From contig NXFV01001010.1 of NCBI GenBank assembly GCA_002803225.1, forward strand, positions 1 through 29,457: a stretch of 29,457 nt of DNA, in the 5' to 3' direction. A program made the translations under genes and the position numbers. How positions within the stretch are numbered: the stretch's first letter is position 1; each line of letters opens with the position of its first letter. The notes below the pieces were generated by a model. That model ran no database searches and was not told the origin of the DNA. It saw only the letters and a program-made list of their open reading frames with translations. This document shows, one piece after another, positions 10,480 to 20,726 of this stretch. This DNA comes from Gamarada debralockiae (taxonomy: Eukaryota > Ascomycota > Leotiomycetes > Helotiales > Hyphodiscaceae).

Positions 10480-11828
10480 CAACTCTAGGGCTGGTTCTGG
10501 TTCTAATGCTGGTGCTTCTATGGGTGTCTAAGTTGTATTTGGTTCGTTCATCGGTTTTCAACGATTGCAATGGAGTTGGATGGGTTTACGATACAATACA
10601 TACATGGTAGGGTGCGGAGGAGCTTGTTTCGTCTGCGTTGGTCGCCTTGGTATGGGTTCTATTGACTGTCTCTGGAGGGGTCGTAACCTCTGCGCTGCTT
10701 CCTAGTGGTAGTTAGAGAAAGTCCAACTTTTCATGAAATTGACCCTCTTGCTGCTTTGTATGCCCCAGTTTCAATCGTTCAATTCAAGTGGGCGACTCGG
10801 ATAACTTGATTTTGGATTGCTCAAAGTTTACGAGTGATTGATATCCACAGCACAAGTCATGAAGTCGGATACCTAGATCCTAAGTCGCTCAATTGACGTG
10901 AGTGATTGAGACCCCCGCCGTAAGTCTAGAATCCAGATCGCTCAAGGTGTGGGGTTAGTGATCTACAAGATATCACAGCGCCTTGATAAAATAGACAAGA
11001 GATAAAAGATATTGATGGTCCATTCTGCTTCCGCTACCTAACAGATGTAAAGACACTCCGGAGAATATGTTGCAAGAGGACATGGTGATGACCACTCATT
11101 TTGTTTCAAATGTTGGAAAGATACAAGAACCTCCCCTTGGAGAGTGAAATGATATTAATGATTCCTCCTGTTTCACCAATTTCGAAGATTCACAGACCCT
11201 CCAAAGTACATACGAGGTATGAATCATTCCGTTCTGCTTCGGAATATCAATCATTGACTCCTGCTTGAACGATTGGATACATGCAAGACACCTTCCACGG
11301 TAATTTGAAATTGAACGCCAAATCTAACTAAACACCCTATTTGAGGATACAAAAACAAATTTGAAGCAATGTAGTTGCCTTTGCTGGTCATTGAACACCT
11401 TTCATCAATGCTCTCTGAGCTCTCTTCACTGCAGATGCAAAGGCGCGAGAGCCGTATGCACCACCTGTCTTCATTCAGAGCTTGGCCGATGTGGACTCTA
11501 CTGTGCTGGAAACATGTTATGAACGAGGATGGATTGGCTACAGTCATTGTAGGAGGAAAGGCCTTCGTTATCCCAGGCGCGACAGAGGATTATGGTAAGG
11601 AGCACGGGGAGGAGATCGAAGGTCTTAAGAAGGAGAACATGGTGGCTAGAAATAAGTTCAAGGCGGGTTCTGAGAATAAGTGACTACGGCATCAATCGAA
11701 AGGTCAGAAATGAGTTGTTCTGCGCTATTCAAGAATTCAATATCAGAGTCCTTGAACATCAGAAAATGGCCCTGGTATCCACAAATTGAATTGCTCGAAC
11801 CAAATGAATCGCCAAGCTTTTAGCTAAC
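10480..11828. other. Intergenic region, no convincing gene
   Basis: The first part is the 3' flank of the 378-aa protein gene. A plus-strand frame at about 11375-11683 ends in a charged, protein-like tail (KKENMVARNKFKAGSENK), but it has no recognisable domain or upstream exon. Around 10780-10970 short related motifs (AGTGATTGA, GTCGCTCAA) recur loosely without forming a clear repeat array. Confidence 0.4.
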
Positions 11829-13349
11829 TTAGCACGTACTGGTAGTGACATGAAACTTTGTCGCCTTGAGCGGATGTTGAGCAGTGAAATAACCGTCATA
11901 CACCAGATCTTCTTCAGTCAAATGATTCGACTGTAGGTGTTCAAACCGCCTAAACAATGTGCCCAAAGTAACGTATAGTTCGAAATTTGCAAGACTACCA
12001 AATCAGCTAACAGACAACCCAAGTAGAAGATAACAACATACTTAACTCCAACACAAGCTCGAGTACCTTTAGAAAAGGGTACAAATGCCTTTTCGAGTCG
12101 TCGCGCCTCCTTGGGATCAAGCCAACGTGTGGGATCGAACTTTCGTGGGTTAGGGAAGTAGTTCTCGTCCTGATGCAGGATCCATGTTGACATGGATACG
12201 AAGGACTATTTCATCAGCCTTTAGTTTGCAGAGTGCTGACGAAGGGGCTTACACCAGGAGGTAAGTAAAAGCCATTGAACGTTGCGCCGGGTTCTGGGAC
12301 GACCCATGGCAAACGCCCAGGAACTCGAAAGAAAGTCTCTAAAATCAGTCGAATTCTACGTTTGGGAAGCGGACGTACCTCAATCCTTCCTTTATAACTC
12401 CTATCTGGGTACCGTTAGACATACAATACAGAAACGCGGTAACACTTATAAGTAAGGAAGCTTCTCCAACTTCAAATACTCCAACTTTTCGTCCGGATTC
12501 GGGAATGCAGCTTTCAACTCCGCCGTCAAAGTGCGATATATCTCGCGATTATTCACCACATTATAAGCAGCGACAGTCATCGCATTGCCTGTGGTGTCTG
12601 ATGCGGCGTTCAGAGAATACTGTAAACTTCATCTTTGACCTGGTCGGGTGTCGGAACCACATAACCATCGGCCGGTGTCAGGAGCGCCTCGAAGATACAA
12701 GGCTTTTCAACTTTTCCTCCAGCGTCCATTTTTGCCTTGGCAACTAGGACTTAGGATTTAGCTTACTGAAGGATGTCAACATTCATCTAGAGTTGAAAAG
12801 AGATGCAAATTACCTCCGGGACAGTCAGCACCTACTTCAGTGGCTTGCTTACAGCTTTCGCTATAGTTAGGGGTAGAGAAAGAGCCAGTGATTGCATTGA
12901 TGGCCATTGTTGAAAGAACCACCATGTAGGTCCAATTCCCACAACCAAGTCAAAGGATTCTCGCCCCAAACCATCACGAGCCAAGAGCTTATAACTCTGT
13001 CCAGGCATAGTCTGAAATCACGTCGACTGAGATGGAGCGGAAGACGTGGTGCAGATCCACGGCTTTGTTCTCCGAGAAATTGGAAGACATGATTTCAGAC
13101 AGCTTTTCTGCCCTGGATTGCACCATATATTCCAGCTTGAGGACATTTCGACGTGAGAAGAAGGGATCAAGCTTCGCTCGGCGGGGTTTGTGCACCTCAG
13201 CAGTGCCTGCGACGGTGCAGTAGCCGGCCCCCAAGAGCGCCATAGGAAGGGGTTGATTTGGCATATTTGCTACCAACGCAGTGCACAACTTCATAGTTAT
13301 CAGGGTCGCTCAGATGGACTTCATCAGGAGTGATTCGAATGACTGGGGC
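11829..13349 (-). pseudogene. Cytochrome P450 pseudogene, 5' truncated
   Basis: Reading the minus strand in order gives P450 landmarks: PVIRITPDEVHL with SDPDNYE (13346-13290), KPRRAKLDPFFSRRN (about 13180), the oxygen-binding helix segment AASDTTGNAM (about 12590), an EGLR ExxR motif near 12385, FDPTRWLDP (about 12125) and the heme loop FSKGTRACVG (12048-12077). A 47-nt intron (11995-12041) leads to the C-terminus, which stops at 11829. The frame is broken at least four times: in a run of five G near 13230, near 13000 after DYAW, near 12615 and around 12350. A donor near 12435 also looks mutated, and no N-terminal membrane anchor exon was found. P450s of this type hydroxylate small molecules in fungal secondary metabolism. 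No biosynthetic partner gene is visible nearby, so this is a lone relic. Confidence 0.85.
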
Positions 13350-15196
13350 CTATTAATCGATAACCGTATGGGAGACGGATGAGCAGCGCGAATCGAGAAA
13401 AGCAGTCCTGGCCGAAGAACTAACTATTCACAGTCTTGGTGGCATTGATGAAGAACTACATGGAAGAGTCCCAGTCTAGAAGGCCAGCCATCATATTTGG
13501 AGCAGGGTTACCACGTGACCCTCTTGGCCGGGAAGGCCATGACGCAAAACAACTCTAGATATTAAAAACAACGTAATAATTCATGTGCAGGTACTGGGAT
13601 GATTCCCCGGGTTTGGTCAGTAAACCGAATTTGACATCTTTCTTTCCGGTTGAAGACACAACAACCTACCGGAAGAAACCCCGAAGGTGACAACCATCCT
13701 TCTCAAACCTCGTGATTCAAATCCCATCCCTCTCATCCAAAACGTAACCTACTCTCCTCCCCACTTTTCCTTATACCCAGCGCCAACAACCACACTCCAT
13801 CACCCTCCCCTTCATCGCCCTCCACAAAAACCCAGGATAAACCTCCAACAACCAAATCCCCACCAACCTTGAACAAATCCCCGTATACCCCATGAGACAA
13901 AACAACGTAAGGCCTTTCCTCAGACGAACCAAGCTAGTGCCACTCAACATCACTGTCTCATATCCGTAATTCATTAGTCCTAGGACTTGGAGGAAGAGAT
14001 TCATGAACCTTGCGGTTTTAGGGTGCTTTAATGTCAGATAGCCGTGCGAATGCGTGAGACTCCAATGCCATCTCGTTACATTTTTGGGATTTAGATGTCC
14101 AACGGACCGAGACATAGACGCCACGCAACGGTAGAAAGAAAATGGATCAACCCCACCAACTCCAATCCCAGTAAAGGCTCATGCCACGTCTAGCACGCGA
14201 AGATGATGACGCCACGCATACCAAGGAGTAGAGCTTGCCAAATCATGACGGTCGCGATACCATATCCCAAAGATGAAGTATCAAATCATGGATAAAATCG
14301 GTCCTTCCGATCATCGTATCCGAGAAGAGCAACGTAGAGAGTGGCTTTCATGTACTGGTAAGATGGGGAGCGTTGGGCATTTAGGCTGCGCCGGGCCGTG
14401 AGGACGTGGTTGGGGTGTGGTGGGGAGGCGAGGCTCGAGAGGGTGGACGAGTTGCAGAGGAGAGCAGCAAGGCGAGGACGGGGTAGCGGTGGTGGATGCG
14501 AAGGAGGTCTTCGGTTGATGTCACCATCATTGAGAGGACTGTTGGTAACTACCATCTCACCTGTCAATGCTAAAGCTCTCAGATTGGAGGTTGGAGGGTA
14601 AAACTTACGTGTCCAAGAATCGTAGTAGCACTCCAATACTACGCCTGTTGGCTCGAATCTGCAGCTGGTCAAGGGCAATCCAATTGATTCCAACAAGTCT
14701 CATCATGCCTCCCCATCTGCTCACGTTATTGTTCGACAGGATCCAATTAGTGATGGCGTCGATTATATTGGGCGATTGCGTGTATGTCGACCAATTCGGC
14801 CCTTCGAATTTTCTGTACATCGTAGAGATACTTCCAAAAATGGGAACGGGGATGTCGATGGAGGGGCGAGGACTTACTTAAAGTGGAATGCGGCTGAAGG
14901 ATGCGCCCCCAATGTCCCAATGTGGACAGAAGACGAAAATATGAATGATCGCACACTCCTCAGGGGTAATAAGTCGGCCTACCATACCATCCTCCTCGGT
15001 TATGAGTCCGTAAAGAGCAATTACTCCAGCTGTTAGGGTAAAAAAATGGGAAATTTCTGGGGAGACTTCCTCATCATGTGCATCATAGCGTGTTTGGATA
15101 TCTCCCTAAAAACACAAGAACATAGAAGGAAGCCATCACCTGATATCCAACAAAATATGATAATCGTGATCCATTCTCATTATATCATCAATCATA
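13350..15196. other. Region with weak minus-strand coding traces only
   Basis: Several minus-strand frames of 70-136 codons lie between 13771 and 15040. One good intron signal (GTAAGT to ATTGACAG, about 14559-14607) joins two of them. Hydrophobic text such as GYGIATVMIWQALLLGM appears near 14240. The pieces lie in different frames with stops between them, and no family could be recognised. A decayed membrane-protein gene is possible. The pyrimidine-rich stretch near 13740-13870 is not coding. Confidence 0.3.
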
Positions 15197-18001
15197 TCAT
15201 TCCCACTTCTTCCACTCCGCCGTAATCCTCTCAATCTCCTTACTCGCAAATTGTGGATTAGCCCTCATCTGTCTTTTCAGACCATCCAAGTTCGCCCTAT
15301 ATGCCAATTCCATCGTCTTTCTCTCCCGTGCCTTGCTCGCCAGCAGTTTATAATCATCGCCATCAACCGCCTTGCTGAATACTGAGCGCATCCTCTCAGA
15401 ATACAATTGGCAGGAAGCTTTCGGAAGCATTTGCAGCTTCTTATTGAACATAGCCGGTATCGCTTTCCGTTCCTCCAGTTCTGGCCAGACCACTTCGTCG
15501 AAACATTCTTCGCAGACTGTAAATTCGGGGAGTTGGGTGATGACGTGCCAGCGGGCATCGTTTAGCTCGGTGTCTCGTTGACATTCATCAATGAGTGCCA
15601 GTCTCCGAACCAAGCTGGCGAGACTTCTAGTATCGGGAGGTCCATCGTCATCATTTGCCATATCTGCTGTTGTTTCTAGTGCATCGAAATACTGGATGAA
15701 TCGTTTGCTATCGAACCGTAGATCGCACACTCTTCCAGCAGCAGGCACTCCATGGGCTCCATGGCTATCAGTCCTGACGAAAATGCCTCTGATAGGTGGT
15801 AATAGTGTCTCCACGCTCTTGACACAATTGTAGCAGACATCAAAATTGTGAATCGGGGCTCGAGTCTTCGGGTCAATGATCGAGTGCCATTGTCTGACAG
15901 CTTCATGCTTCCCAAGGCATGGCGGAGCAGTCGCAGCAATATTGGCCAGTCCGTAGAATAGCTTCAAATCTCTTCTTCGTTCTTTGCGTGTCAGCAGCCA
16001 AGCAATGCGATACCATGGAGAGCTACCAAAGTCGCACAGAACTTCTGTTGATGACGATCGTCGTGGCGCTTGAATGAAGTGATCACGGAATTCAGTTGGT
16101 GCAATTGTGGAATGGAAGCAGGAAGGGCAGATGTCGAAAGATGGGCATTGAGGTAGGGTCAACCAGTCATTATGTCCACGAGTGAAAGTTGTTCGTGGGC
16201 AAGACGGTAATGGAACGATAGCTCCACGCTCAATCTCTTCGGAATAGCGACGATATGATCCAACAGGTTTCTCCAAGTTGGAGGAAGGAGGCTGAAATGG
16301 TGGCGGTTGCCAACTGGAAGCAGTAGGTCTCGCACTCGAAGGCCTATTCTCGTCAAATTGGGGGAAAGAAGGTGTCGTTCTCGTATCTCCAGGTGATTGA
16401 AGGTCGATCCTGGACGGAATTAGAATTGGAAGAGATGACGGTGGAGCTATCGGTTGTGGCTTCTTCGTAGGAATAGGCATTGCGTTCGATTGTCGTGATC
16501 CAGGTCGGGGAGGTACAGTAGCATCTAATGGGTTTAGCCGATCAGAGGCACGAAGCGTCTCTTGCATCTCATCAAAGGGAGAAACAGGTCTCGAGCTTGA
16601 CTTTCGGTTATCACGTGACGGAAGGTGTGGATCCCACCTCTCAAATTGCTCTCCCAGCTTGCTGGGTGATACCTTTGGTGATGACAACGGAGAAGCATAT
16701 CTAGAACCTGGCTTCTCGAGTGGCCTCTCTGGTGGCCTCTCAAGCGAAGATCTGTTGGATATTGATGGGGACCGTCGATGCTCGTCTTCGGAGCGATGAC
16801 CATGATGGTGCCGGCGTCTGTGATGCTTGTCCGAATCGCTATTTGATATATCATCCTCACTGCTGCTGTAATACCGCCGGTTTGACTGTCCCGATCCTCT
16901 TGAGTGGCGCTGGCGGTCTGCATGGACAGGGGGGTGCCTGTCCGTTCGTCGTCCGTGATCCTCTGACAGTTGCTGTGGTCTAGTCAATTTCTCGCTCGTA
17001 TCCCGTCTTGATCTGCTAGCAGTCTCAAAGTTTCCGCTATTCCGTTTCTCGGACAAAGGTGTTCCAGGGCGAGATCCAGCTATGCTGCCTCCTGCACTGC
17101 TTCGTTTGTCACTCGAGGGAGTACCTGACCGTGGTCCAAAGTCCTGGGAGGTATGTCGAGGAGAAGGGGCAGAGCCAAAGTAATCTTTTGGGTAGCCTCT
17201 TTGGACATCAGGTGAAAGGAAGTATTCAGCAGCGGGTGTTCGAGTGCTGGGCGGTTTGGGGGTCTCGTCGTGGTCTTTCGGCGTGCCAGCAAACGCCGAT
17301 GCACTTCTCCTAAACTGCGGTGGTAATTCTCGTGGCACTTTTGTCTCTAGAGATGGCAGATCCTGTCTGCTTCGTCGTCTCTCGATTGGAGGTCGTCCGG
17401 TCTCTTTCTCCTTCGCAGGTTCGGGCTTCAGCTTCCCTCCACCTTTCGAACTACTGCTGCCACTCTTCTCTGCGTGCTTCGAGCTCTTGCTTGGCGGCAG
17501 CTCATTGTCATGGCTAGGGGAGTGTGTATCGGATCGTGGAACCAGAACAAATCTCCTCTCGCCATTATTGTCATTTTCTTTGGGGCATGGTGCTGTATGC
17601 AGCCGTGCGGCTTCAGCTGCTGAAACGTCTGCCTCGAGTATAATCGGATTTTGATCGATGATGCCGCGAAGCGGGGGATCATAGGAAGGTATTGGGGACG
17701 CCCTAGATTCTCTTGCCAGTGAAACTATCTCGTCCTCAACTGTTGGTCGTGGAGGTGGTGGTCCTCGTCTCCGAGACGGTTCACGGCTCCTGCTTCGATG
17801 TCGAGGGGTGTCATGGTCTATAGCTTTAAGAAAGGAGGGCGTATTCGTGGAGGTGGGCGTAGAGCTATAAAAAGGAGGTTAGGTAGAGCAAACGAGGGCC
17901 TCATCTGCTAGTACTGACCCTGATGGACTCTTTGCTCTTGAGGTCTTAAAATACCCGTTCACCAGGAGTTCATTAATATCGCGCCTGTGGGGTCCGTCCA
18001 T
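15197..18001 (-). CDS. 916-aa protein: RS-rich N-terminal half, triple Cys/Trp/CxxC C-terminal half; function unknown
   Basis: Exon 1 is 18001-17919 and exon 2 is 17864-15197. The 54-nt intron between them has a GTCAGT donor, an ACCTAACC branch and a TATAG acceptor. The ATG at 18001 starts MDGPHRRDINELLVNGYF, and the joined frame is open for 916 codons. Residues 20-570 are disordered and rich in Ser, Arg, Pro and His, with RS-type dipeptides and a His/Arg run (KHHRRRHHHGHR). From about 580 the protein looks folded and has three similar units: Cys583-Trp595-Cys607/610, Cys677-Trp687-Cys705/708 and Cys789-Trp800-Cys812/815. Each ends in F-x-[IV]-C-x2-C. A basic, probably helical tail ends in EWKKWE. 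The Cys pattern suggests metal binding and the RS-rich half suggests a nuclear or RNA-linked role; both are inference. I recognise no named family. Confidence 0.85.
17865..17918 (-). other. Intron 1 of the 916-aa protein gene
   Basis: This 54-nt phase-2 intron has a GTCAGT donor, a CTAAC branch site 13-17 nt before the end and a TATAG acceptor. It was chosen because removing it joins the ATG-bearing exon to the long open exon in frame, giving KSPSGSTPTSTNTPSF across the junction. Confidence 0.7.
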
Positions 18002-18869
18002 GTTGGAGATGCCCGAACCTGTTTAGCCGCTAAAAATCAACGGCGATCAAGGTGCTGGCCATGGAATGAAATAGAACGTAGATAAAATCGCAGAGTCGTA
18101 ATTCATAAAACCATCGTTCACATCATTAACATCAGGAGGGGACTGGTAGAGGTGCTACTCCGGCTAGGGCTCGTATTTGTGGCTTGGAGGGTGTGCAGTT
18201 TTAGTGGACGAAAATACTTGCGGCGTAACCAGTGCGAATGGTGGGATGATGAAAAGCCCCTCCTTTCTCTTCTAAATCCACCCTCACCTCCCCATGTCAC
18301 TCCATCGGGATGCCCAGCGAACAGACTTCTACATCTCTGATTCAGTTTCATAAATGATCCACAAAAGAGCGGTGGAGCTTCTTCTCCTGCACGCTGATAT
18401 GACACTGAGGCGCATGACTGCATGATATGGTCTGCATATTCGCCCGCCAGGAGCTTGATTACGATTCGATGCGGCAACAAGAGCCCCAAGGCTTTGCCCC
18501 CGAGTCCAGCGAATTAGTTGCCGTTGTCCCTGAAAATTCTGATGACCTGCACTGCCTTTTAGCGTTTTTGATTTCTTCTTTTCGCGGCCCTCCATCATTA
18601 AGAGTCCTTTGCAAGATCAAGATATTCTGACTAGAATGTGTGCGGGTGGAGCAAAGACGTGTGATGAATTGGATTAGATGGCAGAAGAGGATCCGATGAC
18701 CCTGGTGTCAGAGACCGCACAACCAATCATGCAAAGGGCACGAGACCATGCGCCGTATTCAGCACAAAGACTCCAAGATGCCTTCCAGATTCCTGCTATG
18801 CAAAGAGATACTTGAGCATATGCAATTGACTACCAGCTCAACAGATAGGTACAAGTCTGCCTGTTACTT
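18002..18869. other. Intergenic region upstream of the 916-aa protein gene
   Basis: About 870 bp lies between the start of one minus-strand gene and the stop of the PGA2 homologue. Open frames on both strands here are short and not protein-like. The region presumably carries the promoter of the 916-aa protein gene. I saw no specific regulatory motif that I could defend. Confidence 0.4.
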
Positions 18870-19349
18870 TTACCACCCATCCTTCCCTTCCTCATAGTCC
18901 ACCAGTAATTCCATAATATCCTTATCATCCTTATCCCCGTCCGCATCCAGTCTCATCTTCTCATCCGCCTCCAAAATCTTCCTCAGCACCTTTCTCTGCT
19001 TCTTCCTAGCCTTCCCTCCCCAATTCGCTCCACTCGCCTGTCCCTCTTCCTCGCTATCCGTATCCTCCGGCACCTCGACCTGTCCTCGCAGACTATTCGG
19101 ACTGATAATCGCATCTTTTTCTCTCTTCTTGTCCGCAGCGATGACTTTGTCGTGTTCGCGCTCCTGAATTTTGGTGGCGCCTTTGACGAGATAGGGTCGA
19201 ATGAGTAAGTAGGCTCCTACAACGACGATGATTCGGATGAAGGTTTTGAGGTCCATGTCCAGTGCATTTTCGATGTTGTGGAGGAAATTCAAGGCAAAGA
19301 ATCGTATCGTATCTAGCACTTGCTGCGCTTTTTCTGCCATATCTGCCAT
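18870..19349 (-). CDS. PGA2: PGA2 homologue, ER-associated protein-trafficking factor
   Basis: A single exon encodes 159 aa from ATG 19349. A soluble N-terminus (MADMAEKAQQVL) leads to a membrane helix at residues about 35-52 (LKTFIRIIVVVGAYLLIRPY). A charged region follows with a Lys-rich stretch (GKARKKQRKVLRK) and an acidic tail. The helix followed by IRPYL and the conserved ...GG.ARK..R..L... stretch match the fungal PGA2 family. In budding yeast, PGA2 is an essential small protein of the ER/nuclear membrane needed for maturation of Gas1 and alkaline phosphatase. The frame is open for 80 more codons upstream (to 19589), but that extension is Ser/Arg/Pro-rich and overlaps the likely promoter, so the inner ATG is preferred. 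It is divergent from MHF1, with 354 bp between starts. Confidence 0.8.
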   Translation of the reverse strand: MADMAEKAQQVLDTIRFFALNFLHNIENALDMDLKTFIRIIVVVGAYLLIRPYLVKGATKIQEREHDKVIAADKKREKDAIISPNSLRGQVEVPEDTDSEEEGQASGANWGGKARKKQRKVLRKILEADEKMRLDADGDKDDKDIMELLVDYEEGKDGW

Positions 19350-19703
19350 TTCAGAATAAATAGTGCGAGCGTGAGGCTCGACTTGGAGAGGATGGGGTCT
19401 GCGGCTGCTGCTTCGAGAAATCCGGAGGATCGGATTCGGTTTTGACCCAGGAATTTTATGTGAATGGAGGAATGGACACCTGACCGAGGACGGGAGGTTA
19501 GTCTTATAAGGAGAAGAGGAGCTTGTCGGTAGGGTTATAATTGTAATGCGTGAAAGAAGTCTCAACAGCAGTGTCTTGGGCTTGGGCAAGAAGCAAATGT
19601 TTCTAGCTTCGGGAAAACTTCGGCCGGCTCGGCGCGTCTTCCCACTGACGCGACTTTGGAGTCCAATATCTCCATCTCGAGAACCTCCCCAACGATCCCC
19701 ATC
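19350..19703. promoter_or_regulatory. Shared divergent promoter of PGA2 and MHF1
   Basis: The 354 bp between the two start codons must contain both promoters, since the genes point away from each other. The GC-rich part near 19620-19650 and the pyrimidine-rich stretch before the MHF1 ATG are typical of fungal core promoters. No TATA box was clearly identified. Confidence 0.5.
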
Positions 19704-20169
19704 ATGGCAGGAGAGATGGATGATGCTCTTCGTGAGGTGAGTGATATTTAATCTGCTCCCGCGAGGAACTCCTGCTTATGATAATCATCAGCGCCTTAAA
19801 GCATCCCTCTGGTTCTCAATCGGCAAGATCGTGGATGAAGAATCCCTCCGTCTAAACATGAACGCAACACCACAATTCATCGGCGCACTGACGGAGATGG
19901 TTTGGGAACAAATTGGTATCTATATCTCCCCATTGACGTTTCTCCTTTGCTCTTGCCTCGTCCAAAAGCTAACAAACCCAGCAAACGTTGCAACGGACCT
20001 CGAATCCTTCTCCCGACACGCTGGCAGAACGACTGTCACAACCGATGATGTCCTACTTGTTACGAGACGAAACGATGCTTTATATGATATTATGAAGGAC
20101 TTTGTTGATAAGGAGAAAGCGAAGAATGTGAAGGGAAAGGGCAAAGGGAAAGGCGGCGCGAAGAAATGA
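19704..20169 (+). CDS. MHF1: MHF1 / CENP-S histone-fold protein
   Basis: Exons 19704-19736, 19792-19915 and 19982-20169. The introns are 55 nt (GTGAGT..ATCAG) and 66 nt (GTATCT.., GCTAAC, CCCAG). The product is 114 aa. It begins MAGEMDDALREERLKASLWF, and a histone fold spans about residues 8-85. The fold ends in the family hallmark DLESFSRHAGRTTVTTDDVL, followed by VTRRNDALYDIM. The C-terminus is a Lys/Gly tail (KGKGKGKGGAKK), suited to DNA binding. CENP-S/MHF1 pairs with CENP-X/MHF2 to form a tetramer that binds branched DNA. It acts with the FANCM/Fml1/Mph1 helicase in fork repair and also at the inner kinetochore. Length and motif agree well with the family. Confidence is high. Confidence 0.93.
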
Positions 20170-20726
20170 GGGGTTTTGGTCTTGGGAGATACCCGGCGTT
20201 TGTGGGAGTTTGGAGGTACGGAATAAAGTCTAATTCCCTGTATTTTGCGGGGTTGTTAATTTGGTTGCTCAGTTGCGAACCACAAGCATGTCCGTTGGTG
20301 CTGATTCACTCCTGCTCGGAAAGCTTCTGCGCAGCAGCGTGAAGAGCATTGCTACAACGTGGATTCATCTTCCTCTACTCACTACTTTGTATTTGCTATC
20401 GCCTCGTGAAATGTTGGGGTAACATGTAGACTGTATTTGTGACTTTGGTCCGATGTAGATTGATTGGAGGATTTCAACCGACCAATTGAACCTCCCGACC
20501 AGTTCAGCCAAGGAAACCTCAGCCTCAACCTCGAAATTCCCTTCTGTCACTTCAAAAACTCTGTCATCGCGCAGCTACAAATCTCTTTCTATTTTACTCT
20601 GCCAAACAAAAGTGTGATCGGCGAGCTCGAAATATCAAATCAGCGAAAGGGGACACCCAGACAGCGAGTCGCTAGCGCGCCTGCGAGTTGCGACGTCTCG
20701 AGGCTTGCACTACAAATTCCTCTGGC
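20170..20726. other. Intergenic, 3' flank of MHF1 and 5' flank of the HET relic
   Basis: No gene is recognised. A plus frame from 20464 is open into the minisatellite at 20730 but reads the repeats in the wrong frame (TMSCHRR), so I treat it as a shadow. Confidence 0.4.

Noticed and set aside
13700..13760. tRNA T-loop-like string (ATTCAAATCCC)
   Set aside because: There is no GG before it and no matching acceptor or anticodon stem upstream. No tRNA was found anywhere in the window.
13771..15040. Possible membrane-protein gene on the minus strand (for example a wax-synthase or terpene-cyclase type)
   Set aside because: The hydrophobic pieces lie in different frames, only one intron is credible, and none of the diagnostic motifs of those families was found.
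19350..19589. 80-codon N-terminal extension of PGA2
   Set aside because: It is Ser/Pro/Arg-rich, unlike the family, and would occupy most of the shared promoter. The inner ATG gives the expected length and N-terminus.
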